DNA of 35,490 nt from Pseudomonadota bacterium (GCA_022574255.1 JACZSK010000019.1:1-35490); one strand, 5' to 3'. Counted from the first letter of the stretch, positions 17,360-25,745 are shown. Made by a program: numbers and translations. Notes: generated by a model not told the origin, from the sequence alone.

Positions 17360-18919
17360 ATGTCATTGTTGCGATCCATATCGACTGTCGGCGGGTTGAC
17401 CATGGTCAGCCGGGTTCTCGGTTTTACCCGCGACATCCTGATGGCGCGCTATGTGGGTGCCGGGATGGTCGCCGACTGCTTCTTCGTGGCCTTCAAGCTG
17501 CCCAATTTCTTTCGCCGCCTGTTCGCGGAAGGGGCCTTCAACGCCGCCTTCGTGCCGCTTTTCTGCGGTATTCTGGGGGACGGCAGCGACCCGGCGCGGC
17601 GCGCTGACGCCAAACATTTTGCCGAAGAGGCGCTGGCGGTATTGCTGCCCGTGCTGCTGGCCTTTACCGGCCTGATGCAGGCGGTCATGCCCTGGGCGAT
17701 GTATGGGCTGGCGCCGGGATTTGCCGATGACCCGGAGAAATTCGCGCTGGCGATCCAGTTCACCCGCGCCACCTTCCCTTACCTGATGCTGGTCTCCATG
17801 GTCTCGCTGATGGCCGGCGCGTTGAACGGGCTGGGGCGCTTTGCCGCCGCCGCCGCCGCGCCTATCCTGCTGAACATCACCCTGGTCGGCGCGCTGGTCT
17901 TTTTCCACGACAGTGATTTGCAGGCTGGCCGGACATTGTCCCACGCCGTCACCATCGCCGGCATTGCCCAGTTTTTCTGGATTTCAATTGCCGCCTCGCG
18001 CGCCGGCATGGGGCTGCGCCTGCCGCGCCCACGCCTCTCGCCCCGCATCCGCGAGCTCGGCATCATCATGCTGCCGGCGGCACTGGGCGCCGGGGCGGTT
18101 CAGGTCAACCTGGTGATCGACATTATCCTGGCGTCATTCCTGCCCGAGGGTTCGTTGTCTTATCTCTTTTACGCCGACCGGCTGAACCAGTTGCCCATCG
18201 GGGTGATCGGCGTGGCGGTGGGCACGGTGCTGTTGCCCGCCCTGTCCATAGCGCTGGCCAGCGGTGACCCCGGGAAAGCCCAACGCCAGCAGAACCGCGC
18301 CATCGAAGCGGCGCTTTTCTTCACCATCCCCGCCGCGGTGGCCCTGGCGCTGGTGCCCGGCGTTCTGATCGGCACTTTGTTCGAGCGCGGCGCATTCACC
18401 CCGGAGGCAACAGCGGCCACGGCCATGGCATTGACCGCCTACGCGGTTGGTCTGCCGGCCTATGTGCTGGTCAAAGTTCTGACCCCGGCATTCTTCTCGC
18501 GCAAGGACACCAAAACACCGGTCAAAGTGGCGCTGGTGGCGTTGCTGGTCAATCTTGTGCTCAATCTCATTCTCATGATCCCCCTCCAGCATGTGGGGCT
18601 GGCGCTGGCCACGGCCATAGCCGCCTGGGTGAATGTGGTGATGCTCTATGTGATCCTGGTGCGGCGCGGGCATTTCCGCATGGATGCGCGGCTGAAATCC
18701 CGGGGCCTTCGCATCATTCTTTCCTCCTTCGCCATGGGCGCCGGGGTGTGGCTGCTGGCCGCATATCTGGGAGACCAGTTTGCCGGTGGCACGTGGGACC
18801 GTGTCGCCGCGCTGACCGGGCTGGTTGCCGCCGGGATGTTGCTTTACGCGCTGGCGGTGCGTTTGTCGGGGGCGATGAAGGCGGGCGAACTCAGGGATAT
18901 CCTCAAGCCGGGCGCCTGA
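17360..18919 (+). CDS. murJ: MurJ/MviN lipid II flippase
   Basis: This 519-residue polytopic membrane protein of the MOP superfamily moves the peptidoglycan precursor lipid II across the inner membrane. The conserved N-terminus MSLLRSISTVGGLTMVSRVLGFTRD, the cytoplasmic loop KLPNFFRRLFAEGAFNAAFVPLF and the central SYLFYADRLNQLPIGVIGVAVGTVLLPALS are diagnostic, and about 14 hydrophobic segments are visible. The frame is open upstream to 16976 inside glnD; the ATG at 17360 matches the family start and comes 22 bp after the glnD stop. The arginines of RDILMARYVG and FFRRLF are those implicated in substrate binding in MurJ. Confidence 0.95.
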   Translation: MSLLRSISTVGGLTMVSRVLGFTRDILMARYVGAGMVADCFFVAFKLPNFFRRLFAEGAFNAAFVPLFCGILGDGSDPARRADAKHFAEEALAVLLPVLLAFTGLMQAVMPWAMYGLAPGFADDPEKFALAIQFTRATFPYLMLVSMVSLMAGALNGLGRFAAAAAAPILLNITLVGALVFFHDSDLQAGRTLSHAVTIAGIAQFFWISIAASRAGMGLRLPRPRLSPRIRELGIIMLPAALGAGAVQVNLVIDIILASFLPEGSLSYLFYADRLNQLPIGVIGVAVGTVLLPALSIALASGDPGKAQRQQNRAIEAALFFTIPAAVALALVPGVLIGTLFERGAFTPEATAATAMALTAYAVGLPAYVLVKVLTPAFFSRKDTKTPVKVALVALLVNLVLNLILMIPLQHVGLALATAIAAWVNVVMLYVILVRRGHFRMDARLKSRGLRIILSSFAMGAGVWLLAAYLGDQFAGGTWDRVAALTGLVAAGMLLYALAVRLSGAMKAGELRDILKPGA

Positions 18920-18939
18920 CCCCCGTGCCTGACGGTCAC

Positions 18940-18968
18940 TTGACCGGATGCCGCCCCCTTGCCATAAC
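18940..18968 (+). promoter_or_regulatory. Probable sigma70-type promoter for trpS
   Basis: TTGACC (18940-18945), a 17-bp spacer, and CATAAC (18963-18968), five and four consensus matches. The expected start near 18975 leaves a 25-nt leader before trpS. Confidence 0.45.
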
Positions 18969-19000
18969 AGCCGCCAATTACCACGGGTGGACGAGACGCC

Positions 19001-20023
19001 ATGACCGACAGCGGCAAAAAAACATTGGGTCGAATATTTTCCGGGGCGCAGCCGACCGGCGATATGCATCTCGGCAACTACCTGGGGGCTATCCGCAACT
19101 GGGTGCGCCTGCAGGAAGACTATGAATGCATCTACTGCGTGGTTGATCTGCACGCCATCACCACATTTCAGGATCCCCGGTTGCTGGCCGGCCATACCCG
19201 CGAGGCGGCGGCCACTTATCTGGCTGCCGGTGTCGACCCAAAAGAAAGCATTCTCTTCAACCAGAGCCAGGTGCCGGCCCATGCCGAGCTGGCCTGGATA
19301 TTTGCCTGCGTGGCGCGGATGGGCTGGCTTAACCGCATGACACAATTCAAGGACAAGGCCGGCAAACACCGCGAAAAAGCCAGCATCGGACTGTATAGCT
19401 ATCCAACCCTGATGGCCGCCGACATTCTTGTTTACAAGGCAACCCATGTGCCCGTGGGTGACGACCAGAAACAGCATCTGGAATTGACCCGCGATATTGC
19501 GCAGAAATTCAACAGCGACTTCGGCGTCGAATATTTTCCGCTGGTGGAGCCGCTGATCCTTGGCGGCGCGACCCGCGTGATGTCGTTGCGTGACGGCACC
19601 GCCAAGATGAGCAAATCGGACCCCAGCGACTATTCGCGCATAAGCCTGACCGATGACCCCGACACGATCGCCAGGAAATTTCGCAAGGCAAGAACCGATG
19701 GCGAACCCCTGCCCGGGGAGATTGCCGGCCTGAAAGATCGTCCCGAGGCGCTGAACCTGGTGACCATATTCGCGGCGCTGGCCGACCGGAAGCGCGACGA
19801 CGTGCTGGCGGATTTCGCCGGACAGGGTTTTGCCGATTTCAAGGCGGCGCTCACCGACCTGGCGGTGGAAAAACTCGGCCCCCTGACCGCGGAAATGATC
19901 CGGCTGAAGGATGACCCGGGGTATGTGGACGGGGTTTTGCGTGATGGCGCCCGGCGCGCCGCGGCCATCGCAGAGCCAATTCTCCGTGAAGTCCGGGATA
20001 TTGTCGGGTTCCTCAGGCCCTGA
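19001..20023 (+). CDS. trpS: Tryptophanyl-tRNA synthetase
   Basis: A class I aminoacyl-tRNA synthetase of 340 residues, the normal bacterial length, charging tRNA-Trp. The HIGH-equivalent motif is [13 protein letters not shown] near residue 14 and the KMSKS loop is KMSKSDPSD at residues 202-210. The tryptophan/ATP pocket sequence [15 protein letters not shown] is intact. A weak GGACGAG precedes the ATG. It follows murJ at an 81-bp interval that contains its own promoter-like pair. Confidence 0.97.
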   Translation: MTDSGKKTLGRIFSGAQPTGDMHLGNYLGAIRNWVRLQEDYECIYCVVDLHAITTFQDPRLLAGHTREAAATYLAAGVDPKESILFNQSQVPAHAELAWIFACVARMGWLNRMTQFKDKAGKHREKASIGLYSYPTLMAADILVYKATHVPVGDDQKQHLELTRDIAQKFNSDFGVEYFPLVEPLILGGATRVMSLRDGTAKMSKSDPSDYSRISLTDDPDTIARKFRKARTDGEPLPGEIAGLKDRPEALNLVTIFAALADRKRDDVLADFAGQGFADFKAALTDLAVEKLGPLTAEMIRLKDDPGYVDGVLRDGARRAAAIAEPILREVRDIVGFLRP

Positions 20024-20087
20024 AAATGAGCGGCGATCATCGCGAAAACGTGTGATTTCATTCATTTTGGGTTCAGTTTGGCGGGTG

Positions 20088-20102
20088 TAGTCTGCTAGAC
20101 TA
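20088..20102. promoter_or_regulatory. Perfect palindrome upstream of the DUF4136 gene
   Basis: TAGTCT-GCT-AGACTA (20088-20102) is a perfect 6-3-6 inverted repeat, 30 bp before the ATG at 20132. The right arm TAGACT resembles a -10 box, so the palindrome could be an operator overlapping a promoter. No T-tract follows, so it is not a terminator. Confidence 0.45.
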
Positions 20103-20131
20103 ACGTAGCCAACAGCAGATGAGGTGAGCCC

Positions 20132-20773
20132 ATGACCAGTTTCAGAATTTCAGTTATCACCCTCCTGGGACTGATTCTGGCATCCTGTTCCAATTCCATC
20201 CGCTCGGACGTGGCGCGCTTTCATAATTTGCCGGCGCCGTCGGGCGAGAGCTTTCTGATCGTGGCCAAGGATGAGGCCAAGGACGGCGGCCTGGAATTCG
20301 CCCAATATGCGGGGTTGATTCGCGCCCGCCTGATGGACGCGGGCTACCAGCCGGTTACCGAGGGAACCCCGCAACTGGTTGTTGAGGTCGATTACCGGAT
20401 TTCCGACGGCGAGGAAAAGATCAGATCCAGGCCGGGATATGGATATGGATATGGTTACGGCGGATACGGCTACGGCCATTACGGCTTTCACCATTTTCAC
20501 CATTCATCCTATCTTTATGGGGGATATGGCGGTTACGGCGGCTATTCATCCGGCGTTTATTCGGTCACCGTTTATTCGCGCGTGCTGGAAATGGATATTA
20601 TCCGGGCCGATGGCGAGAAGTTGTTTGAGGGCCACGCCCTGAGCATAGGGCGCGACAACAGGATGCCTGAAATAATGCCCTACCTGGTGCAGGCCATGTT
20701 CACCAACTTCCCCGGAGAGAGCGGCGTGACCAAGTTGGTGGAGATCGAGATTCCGGGCGGTGGCCGCTACTGA
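20132..20773 (+). CDS. DUF4136 family lipoprotein
   Basis: A 213-residue protein with a lipoprotein signal: hydrophobic 8-17 and lipobox LASC with the lipidated cysteine at residue 19. The body has DUF4136 features (an ARFHNLP start, an AGLIRARLMDAGYQ segment, and LVVEVDYRISDG). About 45 central residues are almost pure Gly/Tyr/His (GYGYGYGYGG, HYGFHHFHHSS, GGYGGYGGY), a low-complexity loop often seen in this family. It is anchored to a membrane, probably the outer one since residue 20 is serine; function unknown. GAGGTGAG lies just before the ATG, and a good terminator follows. Confidence 0.8.
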   Translation: MTSFRISVITLLGLILASCSNSIRSDVARFHNLPAPSGESFLIVAKDEAKDGGLEFAQYAGLIRARLMDAGYQPVTEGTPQLVVEVDYRISDGEEKIRSRPGYGYGYGYGGYGYGHYGFHHFHHSSYLYGGYGGYGGYSSGVYSVTVYSRVLEMDIIRADGEKLFEGHALSIGRDNRMPEIMPYLVQAMFTNFPGESGVTKLVEIEIPGGGRY

Positions 20774-20809
20774 GCCGCTGCTGACAATATTCTTGATAAA
20801 GCGCATGAT

Positions 20810-20840
20810 CCTCCCATCTTTCCAGGGTGGGAGGGTTTTT
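20810..20840 (+). terminator. Intrinsic terminator after the DUF4136 gene
   Basis: CCTCCCA (20810-20816) pairs perfectly with TGGGAGG (20828-20834), with an 11-nt loop and then GTTTTT. It ends the lipoprotein transcript before the DUF2333 gene. Confidence 0.85.
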
Positions 20841-20894
20841 GTATGCGGCGGCCTTCCAGAGAGAGCGCCGAAGAGAGCGCTGAACGGAGGATAT

Positions 20895-21902
20895 ATGTGG
20901 GACGGTATCAAGGGTTTTCTGGGACGCAGCTTCAGTAATGCGCGAGATTGGGCCAGAGACTGGATAGGCGACAGGCTGGCCGATATCTCCGGCAACACCT
21001 GGAGGAAACTGGCTGTCGGGGCGCTGGTACTGCTCGCCCTCTATTACCCCGTCGGCATGCTGGTCACGCACCGGATCGACGATAATCTCGATTTTGCCTA
21101 TCAGTCCGGCCAGCAGCCAGGCGGCAGCCACGCCGTTGCCGTTGTCTCGGCGCTGATCGAGCGCGAGGTCGGGACGCACGGCTGGGTGATGAACGACCCG
21201 TTCTTCAAGCCCTCATCGCTGCTCGACAATATGCCCAATTTCCAGCAGGGCATGTTTGCCGCCTTTGCCCGCTTTGCCATTGAATTGCGCGACCAGATTG
21301 GCCGCACCCGGGGCTCCAGCACGGTCGATCGCGACCTGAATGATGCGGCGGGCCTGCTGCCCTATCCGGGCGATGTGTGGATTTTCAATTTTTCCACATC
21401 GCTTTTCCCCACCGCCTCCGCTGAGCAGCAATATATGAAGGCGCAGCGGGCGCTGGACTCGTATAACCGGCGGCTGGCTTCGGGCGAGGCGGTCTTTGAC
21501 CGGCGCTCTGACAATTTGCTGGCCACCCTTGATCGCATTGCCCTTGACGTGGGGGCCTCGTCGGCGGCCATCGACAACCATATTACCGAATATTCCGGCG
21601 ACTGGCTTGATTTCCAGGCCGACGATCTTTTTTACAACATAAAAGGCCAGACCTACGGCTATGCCATGATCCTGACCGCTCTCCGGGAGGACTTCACCGA
21701 CATTATCGCCGCCCGCGATGTGACAAATATTTACGACCAGATGCTCGCCAGCTTCAGGGCCGTGGCGGCGCTGGACCCCTTGGTGGTTACCAACAACGAG
21801 CTGGACGACCAGTTTATACCCAACCATCTGGCGGCGCAGGGATTCTACTTGCTCAGGGCGCGCACCCAGCTGCGCGAAATCACCAATATTCTGCTGAAAT
21901 AG
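20895..21902 (+). CDS. DUF2333 family membrane-anchored protein
   Basis: The protein has 335 residues from the ATG at 20895, which has an excellent ribosome binding site (GGAGG, four bases upstream). The open frame reaches back to 20760, but that would cross the preceding terminator. A short amphipathic N-terminus rich in Trp/Arg/Asp is followed by one transmembrane segment (about residues 38-57), with the rest predicted periplasmic. Motifs such as GWVMNDPFFKPSSLLDNMPNFQQG and LDFQADDLFYNIKGQTYGY are those of DUF2333. The biochemical role is unknown. Confidence 0.8.
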   Translation: MWDGIKGFLGRSFSNARDWARDWIGDRLADISGNTWRKLAVGALVLLALYYPVGMLVTHRIDDNLDFAYQSGQQPGGSHAVAVVSALIEREVGTHGWVMNDPFFKPSSLLDNMPNFQQGMFAAFARFAIELRDQIGRTRGSSTVDRDLNDAAGLLPYPGDVWIFNFSTSLFPTASAEQQYMKAQRALDSYNRRLASGEAVFDRRSDNLLATLDRIALDVGASSAAIDNHITEYSGDWLDFQADDLFYNIKGQTYGYAMILTALREDFTDIIAARDVTNIYDQMLASFRAVAALDPLVVTNNELDDQFIPNHLAAQGFYLLRARTQLREITNILLK

Positions 21903-21944
21903 GGGTCGCCTGACCGCGCCGGACTGATTCCCGCTTAATTCTGC

Positions 21945-21963
21945 ACCGGATTAGTCTGGTTTT
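21945..21963 (+). terminator. Weak intrinsic terminator candidate after DUF2333
   Basis: ACCGGA (21945-21950) pairs with TCTGGT (21955-21960), one G-U included, around a TTAG loop and followed by TTT. The stem is short and the T-tract brief. Confidence 0.35.
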
Positions 21964-22017
21964 GCTTGACCCGGGCCCGGTTTGCCACCAAATAAAGCCA
22001 AACAAACTGAGGGTGAT

Positions 22018-22566
22018 ATGTTTATCCAGACCGAAAGAACGCCTAACCCCGAAACGCTCAAGTTCCTGCCCGGGGAGCCGGTTTTGCCGGAGGGCAACGC
22101 CGATTTTGCCGACCAGGAAGCCGCTGCGGTTTCACCCTTGGCGGTCGCCATTTTCGAGGTGGAACGGGTCACCAGAGTATTTTTTGGCGCTGATTTTATT
22201 TCCGTGACCAAGACCGGCGGCGACTGGCCGGAGGTAAAGGTCGGGGTTCTGGGCGCCATCATGCAGCATTACACGTCCGGCGCGCCGGTGCTGGCCCCCG
22301 GCGCCACGTTGCCGGCCGCCAGCGAAAGTGACGCCGACCCCGAAACGGTCAAGCAGATCAAGGCTATCCTCGATGAAAAAATTCGCCCGGCGGTGGCCCA
22401 GGATGGCGGCGATGTGGTGTTTGACAGCTTCAGGGAAGGCGTTGTTTACCTGCATATGCAGGGTGCCTGCGCCGGCTGCCCGTCATCGACCATGACGCTG
22501 AAAAGCGGCATCGAGAATCTGCTGCGCTATTATGTGCCCGAAGTTCTGGAAGTCAGGCAGACCTGA
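22018..22566 (+). CDS. NfuA-type Fe-S cluster carrier (NifU family)
   Basis: The 182-residue protein has an Nfu N-terminal domain (MFIQTERTPNPETLKFLPG, VFFGADFISVTK) and a C-terminal NifU-like domain with the CxxC cluster ligand pair, C151 and C154 (GACAGCPSST). Proteins of this type bind a [4Fe-4S] cluster between two subunits and deliver it to client enzymes; MiaB, encoded downstream, is a possible client. GAGGGTGAT precedes the ATG at 22018. The upstream ATG at 21982 would add 12 residues not seen in the family. The conserved alphaproteobacterial location near tsaB supports the call. Confidence 0.93.
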   Translation: MFIQTERTPNPETLKFLPGEPVLPEGNADFADQEAAAVSPLAVAIFEVERVTRVFFGADFISVTKTGGDWPEVKVGVLGAIMQHYTSGAPVLAPGATLPAASESDADPETVKQIKAILDEKIRPAVAQDGGDVVFDSFREGVVYLHMQGACAGCPSSTMTLKSGIENLLRYYVPEVLEVRQT

Positions 22567-22589
22567 GGCCCGGCCCCGCTGCCCGCGCC

Positions 22590-23684
22590 CTATTCGGCGG
22601 TGGCCGGCGGCGCGTAAAAGAACTTTCCAAACCAGTACCAGCGGCGGTCCGGTCCGGGGAGCGTGCAGTTGATCCTGTGGCGGCCTTCGGGGAAGGGCTT
22701 GTTGAAGCGTATCTCCACACGCCGGCCAGCAAGAATCTCGATCCTCGCCGCCCTGTCCATATGAGAAGGATAACAGGCCAGCGCCGCCAGCCCGGTAACC
22801 GTCTCGGTCAGGCTGAAGCCGTAAGCCGGCGGGTTATTGTCCGGCACAACCACGGGGTCGTCGGGAATGATATTCGCCACCGGCAGCGAACGGGCGTTGG
22901 CAATCAGGCGAAAGCGCTCAATTTCTCCATAGCGTTCGTTCACCGGAAATCGTGGCAGGGTGAAGGCATCGCTGCCAACGCGGGCGACGCTGGAATATTG
23001 CGCGAAGGCCGCGGCAAAGCCGGAATCCTCCAGCGCGTTCCTGATTTCCATGCTGTATTCGCCGTAGGGATAGGCGAAAATATCCGGCACAAACCCCAGT
23101 TCTTCCTGAAAGCGCAGGCTGGCGCGCTCGATATCCGCCAGGCTTGCGGCCAGGCCCACCCCCACCATGTGGTGATGGCTGGCGCCGTGATGGGCAATTT
23201 CAACGCCGTCCTCCATCAGATCGCGAATCTGGTCCCAGCTCATATAGGTCGCCGAGCGACCGTCAACCGGGTCGGTGGCAACGAACAATGTCATTGGAAT
23301 GCCCGCCGCCTTCAGACGCGGCCAGGCTTCCGTATAGGCTGATTCATAGGCGTCATCGACGGTGATCGCGATGGTCCGGTCGGGCAGCGGCTGGGAATTG
23401 CGTATGGCATTGACGATCTCGGACAAGGGCAGAAAATTATAGCCGCCGCTCTTCAGTTCCGCGATATGCGCCTCGAACTGGTCCAGCCGCACATTTGTTG
23501 TGGGATAACGCTCTTCTCCAAAGCGGTGATAGATAAAGACCACCGCCGAAGAATGGTCGGGTTCGGCGCCGGCGGGGCGGGGCGACAGGGCTGTCCAGCA
23601 GCCCACCACCAGCAGGCTGACCAGCCAGGTGACCGACCGATGCAATATTCTGTTTTGAGGCAATCGCCTGATTCTGATATTCAT
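22590..23684 (-). CDS. Polysaccharide deacetylase (NodB-homology) exported protein
   Basis: A 364-residue carbohydrate esterase family 4-type protein. The NodB domain spans roughly residues 45-260: AVVFIYHRFGE, the metal/catalytic pair TVDDAYES (D110, D111), the histidine motif HHGASHHH (165-172) and the RFAYPYGE-equivalent FAYPYGEYS. The N-terminus is a signal sequence. Cleavage could be signal peptidase I after AGA (residue 40), or lipoprotein type at VVGC (C29); I cannot decide. About 100 extra C-terminal residues form a second, unassigned domain. It probably deacetylates an N-acetylated envelope or exopolysaccharide sugar. It is the only minus-strand gene in this half of the window and sits between nfuA and a RutE-like gene. 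Confidence 0.85.
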   Translation of the reverse strand: MNIRIRRLPQNRILHRSVTWLVSLLVVGCWTALSPRPAGAEPDHSSAVVFIYHRFGEERYPTTNVRLDQFEAHIAELKSGGYNFLPLSEIVNAIRNSQPLPDRTIAITVDDAYESAYTEAWPRLKAAGIPMTLFVATDPVDGRSATYMSWDQIRDLMEDGVEIAHHGASHHHMVGVGLAASLADIERASLRFQEELGFVPDIFAYPYGEYSMEIRNALEDSGFAAAFAQYSSVARVGSDAFTLPRFPVNERYGEIERFRLIANARSLPVANIIPDDPVVVPDNNPPAYGFSLTETVTGLAALACYPSHMDRAARIEILAGRRVEIRFNKPFPEGRHRINCTLPGPDRRWYWFGKFFYAPPATAE

Positions 23685-23729
23685 AGCGCCGAAATATATC
23701 CCCCGGGAGCCGAATTAGCACAGCTTCTT

Positions 23730-23758
23730 TTGCAGAGAAATGGCTGAGGCGTTATAAG
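23730..23758 (+). promoter_or_regulatory. Probable sigma70-type promoter for the RutE-like gene and tsaB
   Basis: TTGCAG (23730-23735), a 17-bp spacer, TATAAG (23753-23758): four and five consensus matches. Transcription would begin near 23765, 60 bp before the ATG at 23825. Confidence 0.5.
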
Positions 23759-23824
23759 TCAAGGCGCGGCGCGGGCAATCGGGTGATCTGTGCGGCAGAA
23801 AACAGTATTCAGGTGGAGACAGCC

Positions 23825-24409
23825 ATGCTCAGCGACAAGGATCTAGACCTCATTTTCCGCGAAGCCCGGTCATTCAGCACCTGGTCCGACCGCAAGGTGT
23901 CGGAGGTAACGCTCCAGGCGATTTACGACCTCATGCGCTGGGGTCCGACCAGCGCCAACTGCTCGCCGGCGCGGCTGGTCTTTCTGGCCAGCGACGAGGC
24001 CAGGGAGCGCATCAAGCCCCATCTGTCGCCGGGCAATATGGACAAGGTGATGACCGCGCCGGTCACCGCGATCATCGCCAGCGACAGTAAATTTTACGAC
24101 CGTATCCCGGAATTACTCCCCCATAACCCCGACGCACGGGAATGGTTTTCCGGCGACGAGAAGCTGGCGGCGGAAACCGCCTTTCGCAATTCGACGCTGC
24201 AGGGAGGCTATTTCATTATTGCGGCGCGCGCCCTGGGCCTTGATTGCGGGCCGATGTCCGGTTTCAACCCCGATGGCGTGAATGCCGAGTTTTTCCCCGA
24301 GGGCCAAGTGAAGGCGAACTTCATTTGCGCGCTGGGCTATGGAAAACCGGAAGACCTTTTCCCCCGCAGCCCGCGTCTTGGCTTCGACGACGCCTGCCAG
24401 ATTTTGTAG
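23825..24409 (+). CDS. Nitroreductase-family protein, RutE-like (malonic semialdehyde reductase group)
   Basis: A 194-residue FMN-dependent nitroreductase-fold protein. Family features include the N-terminal FREARSFSTWSDRKVS, the FMN-contact MRWGPTSANCSPAR, and the C-terminal ALGLDCGPMSGFN and ALGYGKPEDLFPRSPRL. This matches the RutE/HadB subgroup, which in uracil catabolism reduces malonic semialdehyde to 3-hydroxypropionate with NAD(P)H. No other rut gene is nearby, so a different reductase role is possible. GTGGAGAC lies about five bases before the ATG. The tsaB start follows 20 bp after the stop. Confidence 0.82.
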   Translation: MLSDKDLDLIFREARSFSTWSDRKVSEVTLQAIYDLMRWGPTSANCSPARLVFLASDEARERIKPHLSPGNMDKVMTAPVTAIIASDSKFYDRIPELLPHNPDAREWFSGDEKLAAETAFRNSTLQGGYFIIAARALGLDCGPMSGFNPDGVNAEFFPEGQVKANFICALGYGKPEDLFPRSPRLGFDDACQIL

Positions 24410-24429
24410 CGGCGGGCGGCGGTTTTCTC

Positions 24430-25134
24430 ATGCTCCTGGCTTTTGATACGACCCTTGACCTTTGTTCGGTGGCGCTGCTCGACAATGCCGGTCGGTTGGT
24501 GGCCCATATCAGCAGACCCATGGCCCGCGGCCATGCCGAAGCCCTTGTGCCGATGATCGACGAGGCGTTGCGCGAAGCGGCAACCGGCATGGATGCGCTG
24601 AAGCGCATAGCGGTAACCACCGGTCCCGGAACATTTACGGGCGTACGGGTGGGGGTGTCGGCGGCGCGGGGTCTGGCCCTGGGGCTAAAGCTGCCGGTGG
24701 CCGGGATCACGTCGCTGGACATGCTGGCCGGAGCGGTTGTTTTTTCCGGCGCGGACAGGGAAGGTTCAAAAATTCTCGCGGCCATCGACGCGCGGCGGAA
24801 CCAGGCCTATCTGGCGCTCTACGAGGCCGGCGAAGCAACCAGCGGTTATCCGCTTCGCTGTCTCGCGGCGCCTGCCGTGGTGGCGCTGGAAGACGCGCGC
24901 GTATGGCTGAACGGGAATTGCGCGGCGGGCGAGGAGGTCAGGGTTATGGGCAGCGCGGCGGAAATTCTTTCCGCGCAGGATGACCGGCTGCGGTGCGCCA
25001 CTGTTGACCTGACGCCGGACGCCGGCGTGGTTGCCAGGCTCGCCGCCTGCCTGCCGGCCCCGGGCTGGACCGGCAAACCCCGGGCGCTTTATTTGCGGGC
25101 TCCCGACGCCAAGTTGCCCGCTGGCATAAAATGA
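24430..25134 (+). CDS. tsaB: TsaB, tRNA t6A biosynthesis subunit
   Basis: A 234-residue ASKHA-fold protein (YeaZ). TsaB scaffolds TsaD and TsaE in making N6-threonylcarbamoyladenosine at position 37 of ANN-decoding tRNAs. Motifs: LLAFDTTLDLCSVALL at the N-terminus, the ARGHAEALVPMIDEAL dimer helix, and ITTGPGTFTGVRVG-like VTTGPGTFTGVRVGVSAARGLALG. The frame runs upstream to 24244 within the previous gene; the ATG at 24430 fits the family. In many alphaproteobacteria rimI follows directly; here it is absent and mucR comes next. Confidence 0.95.
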   Translation: MLLAFDTTLDLCSVALLDNAGRLVAHISRPMARGHAEALVPMIDEALREAATGMDALKRIAVTTGPGTFTGVRVGVSAARGLALGLKLPVAGITSLDMLAGAVVFSGADREGSKILAAIDARRNQAYLALYEAGEATSGYPLRCLAAPAVVALEDARVWLNGNCAAGEEVRVMGSAAEILSAQDDRLRCATVDLTPDAGVVARLAACLPAPGWTGKPRALYLRAPDAKLPAGIK

Positions 25135-25239
25135 GCCCGGTCCCGGGCATGCGCCCGCGCCCCGGCGTCGAATCGCAAATAACCAAAAGAGATTAGTTGG
25201 TGTTCGTGAGCGGTTTTTCTTGCCCAAACGACATGGCCA

Positions 25240-25252
25240 CAAGTACTACTTG
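25240..25252. promoter_or_regulatory. Palindromic operator candidate upstream of mucR
   Basis: CAAGTA-C-TACTTG (25240-25252) is a perfect 6-1-6 inverted repeat located seven bases before the -35 box of the mucR promoter, in a 200-bp AT-rich interval. MucR/Ros proteins often repress their own genes at AT-rich sites, so autoregulation is a reasonable inference. Confidence 0.45.
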
Positions 25253-25259
25253 GTCTATA

Positions 25260-25288
25260 TTGATTAATTGAAACCGTGATTCTATCAT
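25260..25288 (+). promoter_or_regulatory. Probable sigma70-type promoter for mucR
   Basis: TTGATT (25260-25265), a 17-bp spacer, TATCAT (25283-25288): four and five consensus matches in an AT-rich stretch. The start near 25295 leaves a 40-nt leader to the mucR ATG. Confidence 0.55.
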
Positions 25289-25334
25289 CTGACCCCAATT
25301 CACCGCGGTAACAGAAATTCGGCGGGAAAACAAA

Positions 25335-25745
25335 ATGGCCGGTAAAAACGAAGATAATGACGAACTGTTGTTGTTAACCACCGATATCGTGGCGGCATAT
25401 GTGTCGAACAACAGCGTCGACAAGGACGAGCTGCCGGCGCTGATCACCCAGGTCCATGGCGCCATGCGCGACATTCAGGGTGGCGCGGGCCAGAATGTGC
25501 CAAAGCCCGCGGTTCCGATCAAAAAGTCGGTCACACCGGATTTCATTATCTGCCTGGAGGACGGGAAGAAGCTCAAGATGCTGCGCCGTCACCTGAAAAG
25601 TCAGTTTGGCATGACGCCGGAGGATTATCGCCAGCGCTGGGGGCTGCCGCCGGACTATCCCATGGTGGCGCCAAATTATGCCAAGAAGCGTCAGGAACTG
25701 GCCAAGAAAATTGGTCTGGGCAAGAGGCATCGAAAGAAAAAATAG
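25335..25745 (+). CDS. mucR: MucR/Ros family transcriptional regulator with degenerate zinc site
   Basis: A 136-residue MucR-family regulator; relatives control exopolysaccharide, motility, cell cycle and virulence genes by binding AT-rich DNA. The N-terminal oligomerisation helix region (about 8-48) and the prokaryotic zinc-finger-like domain (about 65-125: SVTPDFIICLEDGKKLK, RRHLKSQFGMTPEDYRQRWGLP, YPMVAPNYAKKR) are clear. The canonical ligands are Cys-x2-Cys-x9-His-x4-His; here they read C73, D76, H86, F91, so two of four are replaced. Metal-free relatives with an intact fold are known in Mesorhizobium, so DNA binding may persist. The C-terminus is very basic. The stop codon lies in the first unit of a 21-bp tandem repeat. 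It has its own promoter and no strong ribosome binding site. Confidence 0.93.
   Translation: MAGKNEDNDELLLLTTDIVAAYVSNNSVDKDELPALITQVHGAMRDIQGGAGQNVPKPAVPIKKSVTPDFIICLEDGKKLKMLRRHLKSQFGMTPEDYRQRWGLPPDYPMVAPNYAKKRQELAKKIGLGKRHRKKK

Noticed and set aside
18134-20065. 643-codon minus-strand frame opposite murJ and trpS
   Set aside because: GC-rich shadow frame, rich in His/Gln/Gly/Arg, spanning two well-identified genes and the gap between them.
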